Shown here: in pieces, positions 1-6,833 of the stretch
Numbering within the stretch: position 1 is the stretch's first letter
Layout of the letters: every line of letters begins with the position of its first letter
NCBI GenBank assembly: GCA_003499925.1
Contig: DNRQ01000173.1
Location: forward strand, 8,646 to 21,581
Reading direction: 5' to 3'
DNA from: Geobacter sp.
GTDB lineage: Bacteria > Desulfobacterota > Desulfuromonadia > Geobacterales > Geobacteraceae
DNA length: 12,936 bases
Translations under genes and position numbers: made by a program
Notes under the pieces: generated by a model
What the model saw: the letters and a program-made list of their open reading frames with translations, nothing else
Databases searched by the model: none
What the model was told of the DNA's origin: nothing

Positions 1-2
1 AT

Positions 3-100
3 TCCGTGAATCATGTAGGGTGGGCCGTGCCCACCATCAGGATGCGGTTGTGGTGGGCACGGCCCACCCTACCTCTCATTCCCTTAACTTAATGGCAGTG
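3..100. repeat. 98-bp inverted repeat, left copy, with internal 22-bp stem
   Basis: This sequence is identical, as far as I can read, to the reverse complement of 12839-12936. Inside it, 15-36 and 51-72 are perfect 22-nt reverse complements around a 14-nt loop (37-50), so a transcript would form a very stable hairpin on either strand. The remaining 73-100 is a non-palindromic tail containing CCCTTAACTTAATGGCAGTG. Identity stops sharply after base 100. The left edge of the repeat cannot be judged because the right copy runs to the window end. It lies 42 nt beyond the etfA stop codon and may serve as the 3' end structure of that mRNA. It resembles REP-type dispersed palindromes, which is inferred. 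Confidence 0.95.
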
Positions 101-141
101 CCCCTTGACTCCCCCCCGCCCCTTCCGGGAGCCCGCTGGTC

Positions 142-1053
142 TCACTTGGCAAGCTTCGCCGTAAGTGCCGGCACGAACTGCATGACGTCCGCGACTACCA
201 ACACGTCGGCTACCTCCCCGATGGGCGCGTCCTTGTCCTTGTTGATGGCGACGATGAAACCGGATTTCTTCATGCCGGCCAGATGCTGGATCGCTCCGCT
301 GATACCGCAGGCGACGTAGAGCTTCGGGCTCACCGTCTGGCCGGTGGTGCCGACCTGGTGCCCGTGCTCGATCCAACCGCTGTCCACGACGGGACGGCTG
401 GCACCCATTTCGCCGCCCAGGGCCTTGGCAAGTGCGGCTATCACGGGAATGTTTTCCATCTTGCCGATGCCGCGACCGGCGCTGACGATCACGTCGGCCT
501 TGGCCAGGTCGACCCCCTTGGCCTCGGCCGCCTCGTAGCCCAGGAAGGTAACTCCCCCTCCCCCCTCGGCATCGAGATGCTGCAGCTGCGGAGTACCGCC
601 AGGCTTTACTCCGGGGAAGGCGCCACCTTGAAGCGTCAGCACCGCGACGGCGCCGGCAGGCTTCACGGTGCGCCGCATCTTCTGGCTGCAGCAGGGAAGC
701 TCGAAGCCACCCTCGACCACCGAGATTACTTCCGAAAGCTGCGCCACCTTCAGGCCGGCGGCAACGCGCGGTGCCAGATCCCAGCCGTAGGAGGAGTGTA
801 AAAAGACGACAAAGTCCGGTTTCTCCCGCTCAACCGCGGCCAGGACCAGCTTCTTGTGCAGATCCGGGTTGTACTCGCCGTACTTCCCGGCGTCGGCCAG
901 GTAAAGGGTCCCGCCATAGGAGGGCAATTCCCCTTCGCGCCCGACCAGCAACATGGCCGTCTCGGCTCCCAGTTTTGCGGCAAAACCGAACAGCTCATAC
1001 GTCGAGTCGAGGAGCTTTCCCTCCCTGCATTCACCAACGAGCAGTGCTTTCAT
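142..1053 (-). CDS. etfA: Electron transfer flavoprotein, alpha subunit
   Basis: This is the FAD-binding subunit of the heterodimeric electron transfer flavoprotein, which exchanges electrons with acyl-CoA dehydrogenases in the cytoplasm. The 303-aa product has the usual N-terminal Rossmann-like domain (about 1-180). The C-terminal FAD domain shows SAGRGIG at 191-197, GASRPVVDSGW at 217-227, SGAIQHLAGMK at 252-262 and INKDKDAPI at 270-278. Ser219, Arg220 and His257 sit with the spacing of the flavin-contacting Ser/Arg/His of human ETF alpha. The ATG follows a good AGGGGG ribosome site, and only 9 nt separate it from the etfB stop, so the two are translated as a pair. It is the last gene of the module and has no U-rich terminator behind it. 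Whether this ETF is bifurcating cannot be decided by eye. Confidence 0.96.
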   Translation of the reverse strand: MKALLVGECREGKLLDSTYELFGFAAKLGAETAMLLVGREGELPSYGGTLYLADAGKYGEYNPDLHKKLVLAAVEREKPDFVVFLHSSYGWDLAPRVAAGLKVAQLSEVISVVEGGFELPCCSQKMRRTVKPAGAVAVLTLQGGAFPGVKPGGTPQLQHLDAEGGGGVTFLGYEAAEAKGVDLAKADVIVSAGRGIGKMENIPVIAALAKALGGEMGASRPVVDSGWIEHGHQVGTTGQTVSPKLYVACGISGAIQHLAGMKKSGFIVAINKDKDAPIGEVADVLVVADVMQFVPALTAKLAK

Positions 1054-1062
1054 GTCATCCCC

Positions 1063-1839
1063 CTAGCGTAACACCGCGGTTTTTTCCTTCAGTATCCCGA
1101 TCAGCCTCTCCGCCTGCTCTGCGACATCCCCTTCCAACACGATGCCGGTCCCCTTCTTGGCGGGGGCGTAAAAACTTGCCGTCACGGCCCGCGGCTCATC
1201 ATGCAGCAGATCGGCCACCGGTATCGCGAGTATCTCCTTCTTCTTCGCCTTCATGATGTTGGGAAGGGTCGGGTAGCGCGGCACATTGAGACCGAGCTGG
1301 CAGGTGACCAGAGCCGGCGTCCTGAGCTGCACGATCCCCTTCACTCCTCCCTCCAGCTCACGCCTGACGGTCGCGACGCCGTCGGCGTACTCGAATTTTA
1401 TGATCGTCGAAGCGCTGGCGAAGTTGAGGATTTCGGCGGCGGCCACACCGACCTGGGCCGAGCCGCGGTCCTGCGACTGCAGGCCGGTGAAGATCAGGTC
1501 GAACTGTCGCTCCTTGGCGTAGGCCGCGATGATCGAGGCGATCTGGAAGGGGTCCTTCAGCTGCGCCGCGGCATCCTGCACGTGCACCCCGCGGTCGCAA
1601 CCCATGGCGAGCGCCTTCTTCATCGCCTCGACTACCCGGTCGGGGCCGATCGAGAGGACCGTCAGCTCCGGTTCCCCGCCGAGCTGTTCCTTGAGCCGAA
1701 CCGCCTGCTCGACCGCGTACTCGTCGTATTCGTTCATCCGGAAGGCGAGATCGGTTTCCGAGAACCAGACGCCCGAGGAGTCCGGTCTGAACCTCGATTC
1801 CATATCAGGCACCTGCTTGATGCACACCAGGATTTTCAT
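1063..1839 (-). CDS. etfB: Electron transfer flavoprotein, beta subunit
   Basis: This is the beta subunit of ETF, which pairs with EtfA and docks onto the acyl-CoA dehydrogenase. The start at 1839 gives the family-typical N-terminus MKILVCIKQVPD, with GGAGG 5 nt upstream. An in-frame ATG at 1866 would add nine unlikely residues. The 258-aa protein carries NEYDEYAVEQAVRLKE (36-51) and the recognition-loop signature LNVPRYPTLPNIMKAKKK (184-201). Leu192 is in the place of the leucine anchor that human ETF inserts into its partner dehydrogenase. The nucleotide-binding segment reads GLQSQDRGSAQVG (119-131), unlike the IDDD-type text of mitochondrial ETF. It is followed at 9 nt by etfA and preceded by its own likely promoter, so the pair may also be made independently of the upstream beta-oxidation genes. 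Confidence 0.95.
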   Translation of the reverse strand: MKILVCIKQVPDMESRFRPDSSGVWFSETDLAFRMNEYDEYAVEQAVRLKEQLGGEPELTVLSIGPDRVVEAMKKALAMGCDRGVHVQDAAAQLKDPFQIASIIAAYAKERQFDLIFTGLQSQDRGSAQVGVAAAEILNFASASTIIKFEYADGVATVRRELEGGVKGIVQLRTPALVTCQLGLNVPRYPTLPNIMKAKKKEILAIPVADLLHDEPRAVTASFYAPAKKGTGIVLEGDVAEQAERLIGILKEKTAVLR

Positions 1840-1864
1840 GACAGCCTCCGCGGAAGTTCTCTTC

Positions 1865-1892
1865 ATTATAATAGCAAACTGTTTCGCTATAA
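1865..1892 (-). promoter_or_regulatory. Likely etfBA promoter with overlapping dyad
   Basis: On the minus strand there is a perfect TATAAT at 1865-1870, 25 nt before the etfB start codon. With a 16-nt spacer the -35 hexamer would be TTATAG (1887-1892), which is weak. The spacer 1871-1890 reads ATAGCgAAAC and GTTTGCTAT on its two sides, an imperfect inverted repeat with one bulged base, so a repressor or activator may bind here. The local AT-rich composition stands out from the GC-rich genes around it. The -10 box is seen directly; regulation is inferred. Confidence 0.5.
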
Positions 1893-2093
1893 CTATAACC
1901 TAAATGATACCGGTGTGTTGAAAAAAAGCTCGTCCAGGGGAGGGAAAGAGCTAACGGCGGGATAGATCGGAGTAAAGTCGAAAGCTTTGCACGCGGATGC
2001 ACATCTGATTGAGCGGATAACGACGGATCTAAAAGTCCTTGGGTCCAAAAGCTTTCAGGGGTACCCCAAAATCCCTTGACCGATCCCGTTAAA

Positions 2094-2126
2094 ATCGGCA
2101 CCATCGGCACCATCGGCACCATCAGC
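2094..2126. repeat. 9-bp tandem repeat in the dehydrogenase-etfB gap
   Basis: ATCGGCACC is repeated three times exactly (2094-2120) and followed by a degenerate copy starting ATCAGC. The full intergenic stretch is 1840-2172 (333 nt). Apart from this repeat and the etfB promoter, it holds a 10-bp palindrome GGGGTACCCC at 2058-2067, which has no loop, and a weak, bulged TTGGG/CCCAA pairing around it. I see no credible gene in it. The repeats lie just after the dehydrogenase stop codon, so they would be in its mRNA tail. Confidence 0.8.
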
Positions 2127-2172
2127 GTCATCCGCGTTCAAAGGTTGAGTCTTTGATCCGTTTCCATCCTCA

Positions 2173-3312
2173 TCACCCAAGCAGCAGCTTTGAGATGACC
2201 ACCCGCTGCACTTCGTTGGTCCCTTCGTAGATCTCGGTGATCTTGGCGTCCCGAAACATCCGCTCCACTTCGTAGTCGCAGATGTAACCGTAGCCGCCGT
2301 GAATCTGGAGCGCTTCTTTGGTGACGAAGGTGGCGGCCTCGGAGGCGAGCATCTTGCAGAGCGCGGACTCCATGACGTAGCTCTTCCCGGCGGCCTTGAG
2401 GCAGGCTGCCTTGTAGGTGATGAGCCTGCTGGTCTCGATCTTGGCGTACATGTCGGCGAGCTTGAACTGGATCGACTGCAGGTCGCAGATCGGCGCGCCG
2501 AACTGCTTGCGGGTCTTGGAATATGCCAGAGCGCGCTCGAAGGCGCCCTCGGCGATGCCGAGCGCCTGGGAGGCGATGCCGATGCGGCCGCCGTTCAGGG
2601 TATCCATGGCGATCTTGAACCCCTGCCCCTCTTTTCCCAGCAGGTTCTCGGCGGGGACGCGCACCTGGTCCAGGGCGAAGGCGGTGGTGTAACTGCCGCG
2701 GATCCCCATCTTCTTCTCGTTTCTCAGGATCTCCACGCCGGGCGACGCGAGATCGATGATGAAGGCGGAGATCCCCTTGTGCTTGAGGCTCTTGTCGCAG
2801 GTGGCAAAGATGACCCCGGTCCCCCGGTAACCGCCGTTGGTGATGAAGATCTTGGAGCCGTTGATCAGGTATTGGTCGCCTTCCCTGGTGAACGAGGTCG
2901 TGATCGCCCCGGCGTCGCTGCCGGCATCGGGCTCGGTCAGAAGGAAGCAGCCGATGGTCTCGCCGCTGTTTAGCGCCGGAAGCCACTTGCGCTTTTGCGC
3001 CTCGCTGCCGAAGCTGTGGATCGGGCCGCTGCAAAGCGAGGTGTGGGCCGAGATCAGGACGCCGCTGGAGCCGCACGCCTTGGAGACCTCCTCGACCACG
3101 ATGGCGTAGGAGAGCATGTCGAGACCGGCGCCGCCATACTCCTCGGGGAGGTAGCTGCCGAGCAGCCCCATTTCTCCCATCTTGGCGACCAGCGCGTCCG
3201 GGATCATGTGCTCCTCGTCGATCTGCCTCGCGATCGGCTTGATCTCCTTCTCAACGAAATCACGGACGCTGTCGCGCAATACCTTGTGGTCCTGGCTCAG
3301 TTCGAAATCCAT
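2173..3312 (-). CDS. Short-chain (butyryl-type) acyl-CoA dehydrogenase, bcd-like
   Basis: This is an FAD-dependent acyl-CoA dehydrogenase that introduces the alpha-beta double bond in a short acyl-CoA and passes electrons to ETF. The start at 3312 gives MDFELSQDHKVLRD with GGGAG 6 nt upstream. A longer open frame exists, but its first 74 residues are not family-like and overlap the neighbouring gene. The 379-aa protein has CFLLTEPDAGSDAGAITT (122-139) and the C-terminal signature QIHGGYGY...VERMFRDAKI (336-358). Glu363 in IYEGTNEVQR is at the position of the catalytic base of short- and medium-chain enzymes. This IYEGT text argues against glutaryl-CoA dehydrogenase, which usually has TYEGT. 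Neighbours (hydratase, hbd, thiolase, ETF) point to butyryl-CoA or a related C4-C6 substrate. Chain length and direction are inferred. Confidence 0.93.
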   Translation of the reverse strand: MDFELSQDHKVLRDSVRDFVEKEIKPIARQIDEEHMIPDALVAKMGEMGLLGSYLPEEYGGAGLDMLSYAIVVEEVSKACGSSGVLISAHTSLCSGPIHSFGSEAQKRKWLPALNSGETIGCFLLTEPDAGSDAGAITTSFTREGDQYLINGSKIFITNGGYRGTGVIFATCDKSLKHKGISAFIIDLASPGVEILRNEKKMGIRGSYTTAFALDQVRVPAENLLGKEGQGFKIAMDTLNGGRIGIASQALGIAEGAFERALAYSKTRKQFGAPICDLQSIQFKLADMYAKIETSRLITYKAACLKAAGKSYVMESALCKMLASEAATFVTKEALQIHGGYGYICDYEVERMFRDAKITEIYEGTNEVQRVVISKLLLG

Positions 3313-3385
3313 CAGTGGCTCCCTTCTGTTTCCCTTGGGTTGGGGCGAAACATTACTCGTCCCTGCGGTTATTGGTGGCCGGCTG

Positions 3386-4168
3386 CTACTCGCCGGAGAA
3401 ATTCGCCGTCCGCTTCTCAACGAAGGCCGCCATCCCTTCGCGCTGGTCCTTGGTGGCAAAGAGCACCCCGAACAGGGAGGCCTCGTAACGAAAGCCGTCT
3501 TCCTTCGCCATGCTGAGCCCGTTGGCAATGGCATCCTTGGCGTAGCCTACGCCGAGAAGCCCGGTCCTGGCGATGGCCGCGGCGCTCTCCAGCGTCCTTG
3601 GCAGCAGTTCCTCGGCCGGAAACACCTCGTTCACGACACCCCAGGCAACGGCCTTGTCGGCTGAAATCATCAGCCCGGTGAAGATCATTTCGTTGGCCCT
3701 GGCGGGGCCGATCAGGCGCGAGAGGTTTTGGGTGCCGCCAAAGCCGGGCATGATGCCGAGGGTGACCTCGGGAAAGCCGAGCTTAGCCTTGTCGCCGGCG
3801 TAGATGAAGTCGCAGGCCAGCGCCAGTTCCAGGCCGCCCCCCAGGGCATAGCCGTTTACGGCAGCGATCACCGGCTTTTTCATCTTCTGGAGCGCAAGCA
3901 TGACCCTCTGCCCTTTGAGCGCGAACCGGTGTCCCTGGAAGGAGTCCATGGACGCCATCTCCCTGATGTCGGCCCCGGCCACGAAAGCCTTTTCGCCGGC
4001 GCCGGTGATGACGATGACCTTCACGGTTGCATCCTGCTCCAGCTGATAGAAGGCGCACTCGAGCTCGGAGAGGAGCTCTCCGTTCAGGGCGTTCAGGCTC
4101 TGGGGGCGGTTCACGGTGAGCTTGGCCACCCCCCCCGTTGTTTCCAGCAAAAGGCTATTGAATTCCAT
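3386..4168 (-). CDS. Enoyl-CoA hydratase / crotonase, crt-like
   Basis: This crotonase-fold enzyme adds water to 2-enoyl-CoA (crotonyl-CoA in this context) to give 3-hydroxyacyl-CoA. The chosen start (MEFNSLLLE) gives 260 aa, the usual family length, with GGAGGG 9 nt upstream. ATG codons at 4177 (too close to that ribosome site) and 4216 are alternatives. The oxyanion-hole and active-site region reads AGADIREM (65-72) and NGYALGGGLELALACD (105-120). Glu114 and Glu134 (in FPEVTLG) have the same 20-residue spacing as the two catalytic glutamates of rat mitochondrial hydratase, so the enzyme should be a hydratase and not merely a crotonase-fold relative. The gap to the next gene is 73 nt. The stretch upstream holds the hairpin array at 4209-4419. 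Confidence 0.93.
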   Translation of the reverse strand: MEFNSLLLETTGGVAKLTVNRPQSLNALNGELLSELECAFYQLEQDATVKVIVITGAGEKAFVAGADIREMASMDSFQGHRFALKGQRVMLALQKMKKPVIAAVNGYALGGGLELALACDFIYAGDKAKLGFPEVTLGIMPGFGGTQNLSRLIGPARANEMIFTGLMISADKAVAWGVVNEVFPAEELLPRTLESAAAIARTGLLGVGYAKDAIANGLSMAKEDGFRYEASLFGVLFATKDQREGMAAFVEKRTANFSGE

Positions 4169-4208
4169 GGTGCTCATCCCTCCCTGTGGATCATCTTCCT
4201 CAACTCTC

Positions 4209-4419
4209 ACCCCCATCCCCCTCCCGACCTCCCCCTTGAAGGGGGAGGAGACCTAAAAATCCCTTCCCCTTGAAGGGGGAGGAAACCTCAAAATCCTTCC
4301 CCTTGAAGGGGGAGGAAACCTCAAAATCCTTCCCCTCGAAGGGGGAGGAAACCTCCCTCAAGGGGGAGGAAACCTCAAAATCCCTCCCCTTCAAGGGGAG
4401 GGTTAGGGTGGGGATGGGG
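4209..4419. repeat. Array of about six C/G-rich hairpin units between hbd and the hydratase
   Basis: Units centred on CTTGAAG or close variants recur at about 4235, 4269, 4302, 4335, 4357 and 4389. The spacing is 32-34 nt, except one short unit of 22 nt. Each unit is self-complementary (CCCCCTT next to AAGGGGG) and the last, 4382-4402, is a perfect 10-bp stem around one base. The outer ends (CCCCATCCCCCTCCC at left, GGGTGGGGATGGGG at right) are roughly inverse of each other, so the array looks like one REP-type palindrome whose centre has been duplicated. On the minus-strand transcript most hairpins are followed by a short AUUUU run. The gap 4169-4503 contains nothing else except the motif at 4461-4490. 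Confidence 0.9.
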
Positions 4420-4460
4420 ATAAGGTGGTAATCTGACGAAGCAGAATTAAGGATCTCGAT

Positions 4461-4490
4461 TCTTTTGTGTCTTTTGTGCCTTTTTGTGGC
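4461..4490. repeat. GCCACAAAAAGGC motif, copy after hbd
   Basis: On the minus strand this 30-nt stretch begins GCCACAAAAAGGCACAAAAG, 13 nt beyond the hbd stop codon. It matches 5376-5405 (opposite orientation, about 27 of 30 bases) and 5472-5501 (same orientation). It has no pairing partner of its own downstream of hbd. It is an A/T-run-rich quasi-repeat with repeated CACAAAA units and no sign of coding. Confidence 0.8.
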
Positions 4491-4503
4491 TTAATGCTTT
4501 TCG

Positions 4504-5349
4504 CTAATAGCTGTAGAAGCCGCGGCCGGATTTGCGGCCGAGCTCTCCCGCATTCACCATCTTCACCAGCAGCGGACAGGGACGGTATTTGGTATCCTTG
4601 AACCCCTGGAAGAGCACGTTGGCGATGGCAAGCACGGTATCGAGCCCGATGAAATCGGCCAGCGCAAGGGGTCCCATCGGCTGGTTGGTGCCAAGCCTCA
4701 TGCCGTTGTCGATGTCCTCAGCGCTCGCCACCCCCTCGTAAAGGGCGAAGATCGCCTCGTTGATCATGGGGATCAACACGCGGTTCACAATGAAGCCGGG
4801 ATAGTCCTGGGAGACGGCCACCTCCTTGTCCAGTTTGGCAACCAGGGTCTTCGCCGTCTGAAAGGTCTCCTCGCTCGTCGCATGTCCGCGGATCACCTCC
4901 ACCAGCTTCATGACCGGAACCGGATTCATGAAGTGCATGCCGATCACCTTGCCGGGCCGCTTGGTGACCGAGGCGATCCTGGTGATTGAGATCGAGGAGG
5001 TGTTGCTGGCGAATATGGCAGAGGGCTGCACCATCTCATCGAGCTTGGCGAAGATTTCCAGTTTGAGCGCCTCGTCCTCGGTGACCGCTTCGATGCAGAA
5101 GTCGCTAGCGACGACCCCGAAAACGTCGCGGGTGGTGGTGATCCGCGCCAGGGTCTCGCCGACCGCGCTCTCCGGTATGGTCCCCTTCTTCGCCTGCCGC
5201 TCCAGGTTCTGCTTGATGAGGGCCATCGACTTGTTCAATTGGGAAAAGGCGATGTCGTACAATGTGACGTGGCAGCCGCTCAAGGCGAATACATGGGCGA
5301 TGCCGCTCCCCATCTGTCCCGCTCCCAGCACTCCGATTTCATTGATCAT
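4504..5349 (-). CDS. hbd: 3-Hydroxybutyryl-CoA dehydrogenase
   Basis: This enzyme oxidises 3-hydroxybutyryl-CoA to acetoacetyl-CoA with NAD(P) as acceptor, or runs in reverse. The 281-aa protein is the compact single-function form. It has an N-terminal Rossmann fold with GAGQMGSGIA (9-18), then SNTSSISIT (115-123) and GMHFMNPVPVMKLVEVI (137-153). The C-terminal domain has PGFIVNRV (184-191), GTNQPMGPLALADFIGLD and the terminal GRKSGRGFYSY. Ser118, His139, Glu151 and Asn189 match the spacing of Ser137, His158, Glu170 and Asn208 of the human enzyme, so the catalytic set is complete. The ATG has GAGG 7 nt upstream. The gene is bracketed by inverted copies of the GCCACAAAAAGGC motif. Confidence 0.96.
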   Translation of the reverse strand: MINEIGVLGAGQMGSGIAHVFALSGCHVTLYDIAFSQLNKSMALIKQNLERQAKKGTIPESAVGETLARITTTRDVFGVVASDFCIEAVTEDEALKLEIFAKLDEMVQPSAIFASNTSSISITRIASVTKRPGKVIGMHFMNPVPVMKLVEVIRGHATSEETFQTAKTLVAKLDKEVAVSQDYPGFIVNRVLIPMINEAIFALYEGVASAEDIDNGMRLGTNQPMGPLALADFIGLDTVLAIANVLFQGFKDTKYRPCPLLVKMVNAGELGRKSGRGFYSY

Positions 5350-5375
5350 GAAGAAACCTCAGAAAAAAGCGTTTG

Positions 5376-5501
5376 GCCACAAAAAGGCGCAGAAGACACA
5401 AAAAAATCACAAAAATCGAGTCTTTGAACCACAAGAACGACTTGAAGCTATCGGGGAGAAGAATCGGCTTTATTTTTGTGCATTTTGTGCCTTTTTGTGG
5501 C
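5376..5501. repeat. Inverted repeat pair between thiolase and hbd
   Basis: The arms are 5376-5405 and 5472-5501, about 26 of 30 bases complementary, separated by 66 nt. The first 13 bases (GCCACAAAAAGGC) are perfect. On the mRNA the pair would form a long A/U-rich stem: the first arm starts 12 nt after the thiolase stop and the second ends 26 nt before the hbd start. The loop contains further partial copies of the same quasi-repeat. This accounts for nearly all of the 164-nt gap (5350-5513). Confidence 0.85.
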
Positions 5502-5513
5502 AGAGAATTTCCT

Positions 5514-6689
5514 TCAGCACCTCTCGAAGATCGCCGCCACGGCCTCTCCGCCGCCGATGCAGAGGGTGGCGAGGCCGTAACGGGCCTGCCTTCTCCTCAG
5601 TTCCCGGACGATGGTGGCGGCAAGGCGCCCGCCGCTGGCGCCAATCGGGTGTCCCAGGGCACAGGCACCGCCGTTCACGTTCACCTTGTCCAGCGGGAGC
5701 TTGAGCCTCTTGATCGCCAGCAGGGCGACGGAGGCAAAGGCCTCGTTGATCTCGAAGAGGTCGATCTCTCCCAGCGCGATGCCGGCCCTTTGGCAGACCC
5801 GCTCGATGGCCGAGACCGGCGCTTCCGGAAATTGATCCGGATGCAGGCTCGAAGTGGCGTAGGCCACCAGGCGCGCCTTCGGTGCCAGCCTGTGCCGCTT
5901 CATCCCCTCGGCGCCGGAGAGAAGGCAGAGCGCCGCTCCGTCACTGATGGTGGATGCATTGCCTGCGGTGATGGTCCCCTGCCTGCCGAACGCGGGACGG
6001 AGCTCGGAGAGCCTGCTGCTGTCCCCCCGGAACGGCTCCTCGTCGCGCTCGACCGTCTTGTCCCCCTTGCGCCCCTTCTTGACCACCGGGACGATCTCCT
6101 CGGCGAAGATGCCGCCCGCCGCGGCCTTCTGGGCAAGCTGGTAGGAGCGCAGCGCATAGGCGTCCTGCTCCTCCCTGGAGATCTCCCAGCGGCTCGCGCT
6201 GTCGTCGCCGATCTCGCCCATCTGCCGTCCGGAGTACGGGTCCTGGAGGCCATCGTAGATGAGGAGGTCCAGGAACTCGCCGTGCCCGAGCCGGTAGCCG
6301 CCGCGCGCCCTTTTCAGGAAATAGGGGGCCTGCGACATGCTTTCCATGCCCCCTGCTATGACCAGTTCGGAATTGCCCAGCCGGATACTGTCTGCGCCGA
6401 GCATGATCGACTTGAGTCCGCTGCCGCAGACCTTGTTGACGGTCATGGCGTGGACCTGATCCGGAATACCGGCGCCGCGCATCGCCTGCCGGGCCGGCGC
6501 CTGGCCGCAGCCGCCGGACAGAACCTGACCGACGATCACTTCATCTACCGCTTCGGGAGAGAGGGAGGAGTATTGCAGCAGCGCCCGCATCACGGCGGCT
6601 GCGAGCTGCGTCGCGGTTTGGTCGGCAAGCGCTCCCGAGAAGGAACCAAATGGCGTTCTCAGTGCCTCCACGACAAAGACCTCTTTCAT
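5514..6689 (-). CDS. Thiolase (acetyl-CoA acetyltransferase / acetyl-CoA C-acyltransferase)
   Basis: This thiolase cleaves acetoacetyl-CoA (or a longer 3-ketoacyl-CoA) with CoA to acetyl-CoA, or condenses two acetyl-CoA. The 391-aa length is typical. Cys88 in VNKVCGSGLK is the acyl-accepting nucleophile, His347 lies in ALGHPIGASG, and Cys377 in LCIGGGEAVA is the second active-site cysteine. These match Cys89, His348 and Cys378 of the Zoogloea enzyme, with the NEAFA box also present. The C-terminal loop reads GGGEAVA where most relatives have GGGQGVA or GGGMGIA, a small oddity that may affect the CoA or oxyanion pocket. The ATG follows AAGGAGG at 8 nt. It is the first gene of the six-gene module and has a good promoter upstream. 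Degradative versus biosynthetic role is inferred from context. Confidence 0.94.
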   Translation of the reverse strand: MKEVFVVEALRTPFGSFSGALADQTATQLAAAVMRALLQYSSLSPEAVDEVIVGQVLSGGCGQAPARQAMRGAGIPDQVHAMTVNKVCGSGLKSIMLGADSIRLGNSELVIAGGMESMSQAPYFLKRARGGYRLGHGEFLDLLIYDGLQDPYSGRQMGEIGDDSASRWEISREEQDAYALRSYQLAQKAAAGGIFAEEIVPVVKKGRKGDKTVERDEEPFRGDSSRLSELRPAFGRQGTITAGNASTISDGAALCLLSGAEGMKRHRLAPKARLVAYATSSLHPDQFPEAPVSAIERVCQRAGIALGEIDLFEINEAFASVALLAIKRLKLPLDKVNVNGGACALGHPIGASGGRLAATIVRELRRRQARYGLATLCIGGGEAVAAIFERC

Positions 6690-6734
6690 ATCGAGCGCCT
6701 CCTTGAGAGGAAACTTTCTTCCAGTATATATCAG

Positions 6735-6762
6735 AATATAGGACCGTTTACGTCTGTGTCAA
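6735..6762 (-). promoter_or_regulatory. Sigma-70-type promoter of the beta-oxidation module
   Basis: The minus strand has a perfect TTGACA (6757-6762). It is followed after 16 nt by TATATT (6735-6740, 5 of 6 consensus bases), or after 18 nt by TATTCT (6733-6738). The untranslated leader to the thiolase ATG would be roughly 40 nt and contains AAGGAGG. The spacer holds CGTAAACG, but I see no clear long dyad for an operator. Confidence 0.65.
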
Positions 6763-6833
6763 ACACTTTCAAAACACGCTTTTATTCGGGCTGGGGATAA
6801 TGCGGGGGATTGTTGGATGGGGACGACGGGGCG

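Noticed and set aside
20..319. Plus-strand open frame at the left end, whose N-terminus is repeated in a minus-strand frame at 12701-12919
   Set aside because: The shared N-terminus is just translation of the inverted repeat, the frame runs antisense through etfA, and no ribosome site is visible.
2173..3534. Longer start for the acyl-CoA dehydrogenase at 3534
   Set aside because: The extra 74 residues overlap the hydratase gene and do not resemble the family, while the start at 3312 has a good ribosome site.
4200..4394. Minus-strand frame encoding repeated DFEVSSPFKGK units
   Set aside because: It arises because the hairpin array has a period near 33 nt; the start would be TTG and the composition is simply that of the palindromes.
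4209..4419. CRISPR-like array of palindromic repeats
   Set aside because: The regularly spaced palindromes have no variable spacers; the intervening bases are themselves repeated.
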